From JACKHA01 sp041401985 (GTDB lineage Bacteria > Planctomycetota > Phycisphaerae > Phycisphaerales > UBA1924), in NCBI GenBank assembly GCA_041401985.1, contig JAWKTE010000013.1, positions 1-64,000 on the forward strand: a DNA stretch of 64,000 bases, written 5' to 3'. The notes under the pieces were generated by a model that was not told where the DNA came from, searched no databases, and saw nothing but the letters and a program-made list of their open reading frames with translations. Both the position numbers and the translations under genes were made by a program. The number at the start of each line of letters is the position of its first letter. Positions within the stretch are counted from its first letter, which is position 1. This document shows positions 61,201 to 64,000 of this stretch, in pieces.

Positions 61201-62811
61201 CCGCGGCTGGTTGCGGAGCGCGAGCTCGATGCCCGCCAGCACCCGGATGAACTGCGGGTTGTTCGGCTGCTCCTCATACAGCGAGTTGAGCAGCTCCCGC
61301 GCCACGCCCGGCTTGTTCAGTTCCGCCGCCGTCAGCGCCAGCCACCACTTCACGTCCGCGTCGGAGCCGCCGGTCCGCTCGTTGAGCCGGATCAGCAGGC
61401 TCTCGGCGTTCAGCCAGTCGCTCTGGACGAACGCGAGCTGCGCGTCGATCTTCAGCAGGTCCGGCGAGTCCGCCGCGACCTCGCCCGCGAGCGCCTCGCG
61501 GTACGCCCGCGCCTCGGCCAGGATCGCCTGCCGCTCCTCTTCGGGCAGCCTCGCGTTGTACCGCTTCAGCGTGTAATCCGCCTGCAGGCGGATCGCCACC
61601 GGACGCAGCAGGAACAGCCGCCACCCCTCGATCCCGAGCGGCTTGTTCGGCAGGTCCACGACCTGCTGCAGCACGCCCACCGCCTCCTCATACCGGCCCC
61701 GCGCCGCGAGCGTCTCGCCCAGCAGCACCATCACCGCTGGTCGCCCGAGCCCCGCCTCGACCGCGCTCCGCGCCACCTCCTCGGTCCGCCGACGGTTGTC
61801 CATCGGCGCGATCAGGAGCTCGGCCAGCGCGAATCGCACCAGCGTCGCGCGGTCAACCCGCTCCGCCCGCTCGCGCAGCCGCGCCGCGATCGCGTCCAGC
61901 CGCGCCGCGAACGGCGCCAGCACCTCGACCGCCTGCGCCGTCGTCGGCGGCGCGCCGCCGGTGCGGGCCCGCAGTTCGCGGAACGCCACCGCCACGTCCA
62001 GGCGCAGCAGCGACAGCGCCGCGGACAGGTCGTCCGGGTTGACGCCCAGCGCATCGACCAGCACCTGCCGCGCCTGTTGGGCCGACGTCTCGGCGCCCGC
62101 CAGGTCGACGGGCGCCTGCGTCCGCAGACGATCCGATCGGACCGCATAGAACTGCGACAACTCGATCGAGGCCCGCGAATCGCCCGGGTCCGCCGCCAGC
62201 GCCAGCCGCAACTCGGACTCGCCGCGACGGACCGCCTCGTCCGACTCGTGCAGCCCCATCTCGTACAGCATCACCTGCGCGATCCCGGTGAACCGGTACA
62301 GACGGTGCCAGTCCTCCGAGGGGCTTACCCCCGCCTGCGGCACCTGCATCGGGTCCTCGAAGAACTCCTGCGAGGCCCGCGCCTCCCCGATCAGGTACCG
62401 CCACGAGTCGGCGCTGCCACCCTCGTCCACACGCTCCAGCACCATGTCCAGGTACCGAATGTGACGCTCCAGGTCGGCGCCCGCCGAGTGCGCCACCATC
62501 CGCATCACGCCCGTGTAGTCCCGGTTGTACCGCGACATGAAGTCGATCTGGTTGTCGATCACGTGGTGCTGCATCGCGTCGAGCCACTTCTCCAGCCACT
62601 CGACGTTCGTCCGCTCATGCGCCACCGCGAACGAGTACGCCTGGTCGGCCGCCTCGTAGTCCTGGGCCGCCATCGCCTCGTCGCCCCGGATCGCCCAGTC
62701 CTCGCCCGACTTGCGCAGCACGAAGTAGAACACCGCGGCCATGCACACCAGCACCGCGCCGAGCGCGCCGCTGAGCATCACCACGAACCGCACATTCACC
62801 TTCGACGCCAT
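58216..62811 (-). CDS. giant membrane-anchored TPR protein of the polysaccharide/exosortase locus
   Basis: A 1531-residue protein. One membrane segment near the N-terminus (VVMLSGALGAVLVCMAAVFYFVL) is followed by dozens of TPR-like repeats, for example EAVGVLQQVV, DDAQMQL, EQAAQIWELALQLFPND and [GRPEEGLEHALRAV.GVPRSASVNDTVGWAYFRTGD] in short pieces, up to the C-terminus. In position and type it recalls the TPR protein PrsT of PEP-CTERM/exosortase loci, but it is almost twice as long. The ATG at 62811 has GAGGAG upstream; an ATG at 62847 has none. It is probably an envelope scaffold for polymerisation or export. Confidence 0.85.
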   Translation of the reverse strand: MASKVNVRFVVMLSGALGAVLVCMAAVFYFVLRKSGEDWAIRGDEAMAAQDYEAADQAYSFAVAHERTNVEWLEKWLDAMQHHVIDNQIDFMSRYNRDYTGVMRMVAHSAGADLERHIRYLDMVLERVDEGGSADSWRYLIGEARASQEFFEDPMQVPQAGVSPSEDWHRLYRFTGIAQVMLYEMGLHESDEAVRRGESELRLALAADPGDSRASIELSQFYAVRSDRLRTQAPVDLAGAETSAQQARQVLVDALGVNPDDLSAALSLLRLDVAVAFRELRARTGGAPPTTAQAVEVLAPFAARLDAIAARLRERAERVDRATLVRFALAELLIAPMDNRRRTEEVARSAVEAGLGRPAVMVLLGETLAARGRYEEAVGVLQQVVDLPNKPLGIEGWRLFLLRPVAIRLQADYTLKRYNARLPEEERQAILAEARAYREALAGEVAADSPDLLKIDAQLAFVQSDWLNAESLLIRLNERTGGSDADVKWWLALTAAELNKPGVARELLNSLYEEQPNNPQFIRVLAGIELALRNQPRAEALVRRLLELRPDDEEARTFAAAVLGESDDPVLNALDAYNRTARGEGEAMGDPDLAVANLQAAFEANNNNAALGGQLIRVYIDRQELTKALAVVEVLQRENPEEEAYPRFASALRRGEYVPTLIELISTGPADDFTKAMARRVVYLQNDMPAEARRALADAAAIRPDDREVLEAQFVEAVAANDAPGVQRVVDRARTLDADGRQGDTFVVRQRIFEGRHAEAVALLERLRAATPNDTVILRLLGLEYVALGRYDEAIGVYRRALSIRPQELQSARELIGLLAQLERFSEALAVARSAEPFGRGDPGFLNTLWVLEAQAGDKQVALRGREGWRAREPENDTNNYHLAGIYMDVGRWNDARALIDQMRAREDRLEVVALDARWHADRGDLASAQKAYVDYIGRIPPADLSPRPFVALSQFMVSREQFELAAAALESGRVYQSPETMDIDRMLGDVFVMAQRMSDAAVAYTRVVDGDADTPEGLYRKRLLENLIRLERLDDAQMQLNALRAAGLDGDRNTVLLRAELAGAQGQTAQAEDLLDEAVRRFPEDPVVYFQRAELLQTDSERLQDALADYDTAIRKQPRFWQALRNRSGVYRRLGRINDAVADLRAATTAAGGDGEAVTQLLVEMLNLGRAQEASTAADEAVAARATDGLFIQRVAGVFAGRGEWTTAARFYKMAFELQAEPSVAQRYLDSLLSQNPPQIRVAEEVMSGLGQVVLEHPGLLAANVTISARRNRLSQAESDATRAFDLVSQDPNRLLVWYRTMQRAFGTRDVFLAYLRRLAAAKQSTVLRDWPVLFINMVLADDPQTVSLAVEQLNNLANNGQPEAVRLNALRTIGTTLYELGDYEQAAQIWELALQLFPNDFEVSNNLAYTLVEHLGRPEEGLEHALRAVQGVPRSASVNDTVGWAYFRTGDVEQAQAYLLRAARLSRDAGEQSTIVVHIIEVEIHLGNRVAAERFLNYLRRVIDESPWIGEDIKTVADGLEERINSLPS

Positions 62812-62866
62812 CGTCAGCACTCCTCGGCCGCGCGGGCGGCCGCTCATCGATCAGATCGTCCCGGCA

Positions 62867-64000
62867 TCAGCCGGCCCCGCCGCCCTCCCCCGCCGCCGCA
62901 CGGCGCGGGTTGTCCGCGGGATACTCGCCCCGCTCAACGTCCACCCAATCGGGCGCACACCGCATGATCTCGCCGAGCAGCTCGCTCAGAAGCCCCGAAG
63001 CCGCGTCCCGGAGTTCCGCCTCGGAACCCACCGACGCGCTGGTCACCTGCACCTTCAGGTAGTACGCGTAGTCGTCCTCCAGCCGGAACGCCAGCAGACG
63101 CACGCCCTCGGCGCTCGCCGTCGTCCCGCCGTTGGCGACAAAGAAGTACCCGGCGTACACGTTCCCCTCGCCCGGCGCCAGGAACCGCGTGATCCGCATC
63201 TCGATGTCGTGCGGGTCCAGCGGCAGACGCACCCGCGTCCCCCCGCTGTCGCCGTACTGGTTGCTCAGACGCGTCGTGAACACCCGCCCGTGCAGGTTCG
63301 CCACCGACGGGTCCGCGTCCACACGCGAATCACGCAGCCAGTTCGAATCGTCGAGGTCCAGCGGCAGCGTCACCGACGAGTCGCCCATCTCCATCCCGCC
63401 GCCCACGAAGCACCGCTCCGGCACGTGCGGCACCGTGTCGATCGTGCCCGTGTAGTACGCCGCGTGCAGCGCGAGCACCAGCGGCGTGGACGTGCCCTCG
63501 GTCGAACGCAGCACATAGTTCCGCGTGACGTAGTTCTCCGTGCCCAGCGTCTTCTGGACCTCGGGCGACTCGACCCGGTCGTCGCCGACCCGCCGCCAGT
63601 TCTCCGTCTCGGTCGGGATCGACACCAGCGCCCGGTTGTCCGGGGCGTAGATCGGCAGTTTCGTCAGGTACAGGCGGAAGTACGACACCGCCGCACCCAT
63701 GCCCGCCGCCGTCGCGCCGAACACCACCAGCGCCACCACCATCGCCGGCCCGCGCACCGCACGCACCAGCCCGCCCAGCCCGGAGCCCGGCGCCGCCGGC
63801 GGCAGCACGACCGACTTCTTCTTGGCAACCTTCTTCGAGCCCTTCTTGGCCGCGCCCTTCGCCCCCTGCTTCCCGCTCCCCTTCGCGTTCTTCGCGCCCT
63901 TGATGTTCTTGACGCCGGCGCCCTCCTCTCCCTCCTGGTGCACGATCTTCCCGAGCGCCCACACCAGGAACATGAAGAACAGCAGCGACGGCAGCAGCAG
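62867..64000 (-). CDS. EpsI-domain protein, probably exosortase-EpsI fusion (5' end beyond window)
   Basis: A reading frame open to the window edge, at least 377 residues. The C-terminal ~250 residues have the EpsI/DUF3485 pattern: [YYTGTIDTVPHVPERCFVGGG] in two parts (the Cys in PHVPERCF), WLRDSR, TRVRLPLD and YAGYFFVANGG. Before it are a membrane helix (AMVVALVVFGATAAGMGAAVSYF), an Ala/Lys-rich linker (KKGSKKVAKKKS) and, at the window edge, another hydrophobic helix [LLLPSLLFFMFLVWALGK]. This order suggests an exosortase domain fused to EpsI. The missing 5' part decides. It lies directly upstream of the TPR gene. Confidence 0.75.
   Translation of the reverse strand: MLLPSLLFFMFLVWALGKIVHQEGEEGAGVKNIKGAKNAKGSGKQGAKGAAKKGSKKVAKKKSVVLPPAAPGSGLGGLVRAVRGPAMVVALVVFGATAAGMGAAVSYFRLYLTKLPIYAPDNRALVSIPTETENWRRVGDDRVESPEVQKTLGTENYVTRNYVLRSTEGTSTPLVLALHAAYYTGTIDTVPHVPERCFVGGGMEMGDSSVTLPLDLDDSNWLRDSRVDADPSVANLHGRVFTTRLSNQYGDSGGTRVRLPLDPHDIEMRITRFLAPGEGNVYAGYFFVANGGTTASAEGVRLLAFRLEDDYAYYLKVQVTSASVGSEAELRDAASGLLSELLGEIMRCAPDWVDVERGEYPADNPRRAAAGEGGGAG

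Noticed and set aside
58351..62967. A 1538-residue open frame opposite to the TPR gene
   Set aside because: Antisense shadow of the TPR gene; composition (Arg, His, Gln, Val) is that of reverse-strand translation and no start signal is present.

Overview
The window comes from a very GC-rich bacterium, most likely a member of the Phycisphaerae (Planctomycetota). This is inferred from four things: two secreted proteins ending in a tandem [DLT..GYG.PNG..DDFFYYL] module that terminates in Gly-Cys; an N-terminal CP.C.YNLRGL zinc-ribbon membrane protein; a Ser/Thr kinase with TPRs next to a HTLQPTALV-type ECF sigma factor; and a fused CcoN-CcoO oxidase subunit. No tRNA, rRNA, CRISPR array, prophage or transposase was seen.

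Layout. 1-3.4 kb: an unrecognised protein with less GC-rich codon use, a propeller lipoprotein and a DUF1801 protein. 3.4-8.8 kb: signalling block with a Ser/Thr kinase-TPR receptor, a FixL-like histidine kinase with a FixJ-like regulator, and an ECF sigma factor. 9.1-15.3 kb: nitrogen module of type III glutamine synthetase, glutaminase, ammonium transporter and a second glutaminase paralogue whose catalytic Lys is Asn. 16.1-25.3 kb: complete cbb3 oxidase operon (ccoNO-Q-P-G-H, a SafE-like protein, copper ATPase ccoI, ccoS) with mostly overlapping stop/start codons. 25.3-30.2 kb (minus): three methyltransferases and an asparagine synthase in a tightly overlapping operon. 30.3-36.4 kb: an SRPBCC protein, a secreted alpha-alpha toroid protein and two secreted GC-ending proteins. 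36.5-39.8 kb (minus): mreB and a short SecA. 40-47.3 kb: PDZ protein, membrane protein, cysS, zinc-ribbon protein, DUF6263-like protein, lipoprotein, rpsU. 47.5-51.7 kb: membrane pyrophosphatase with a large insertion, then two Hsp20 genes behind a sigma54-like promoter. 51.7-64 kb (minus): a metallo-hydrolase and an exopolysaccharide/exosortase-type locus (WecA-like transferase, sugar epimerase, degenerate Wzc-like protein, giant TPR protein, EpsI-like protein cut by the window end).

How the genes work together. The nitrogen module can assimilate ammonium into glutamine and release it again, and the second glutaminase may have become a glutamine-binding or regulatory subunit. The cbb3 operon holds a full set of subunits and assembly factors; the FixLJ-like pair 8 kb upstream is a candidate regulator, although it lacks a visible heme-PAS domain. 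The right-hand locus looks like envelope polysaccharide synthesis and export linked to exosortase-type protein sorting.

The most unusual non-coding theme is a set of REP/MITE-like palindromes: a 28-bp-arm hairpin that supplies the start codon of a lipoprotein gene (34.6 kb), a 30-bp palindromic repeat in three copies read in frame inside cysS (42.3 kb), two oppositely oriented copies of a ~107-bp element flanking one gene (44.1 and 44.9 kb), and a two-hairpin element inside the polysaccharide locus (55.6 kb). Two recognised enzyme families (glutaminase, BY-kinase) carry changed catalytic residues, so the window holds two candidate pseudoenzymes.
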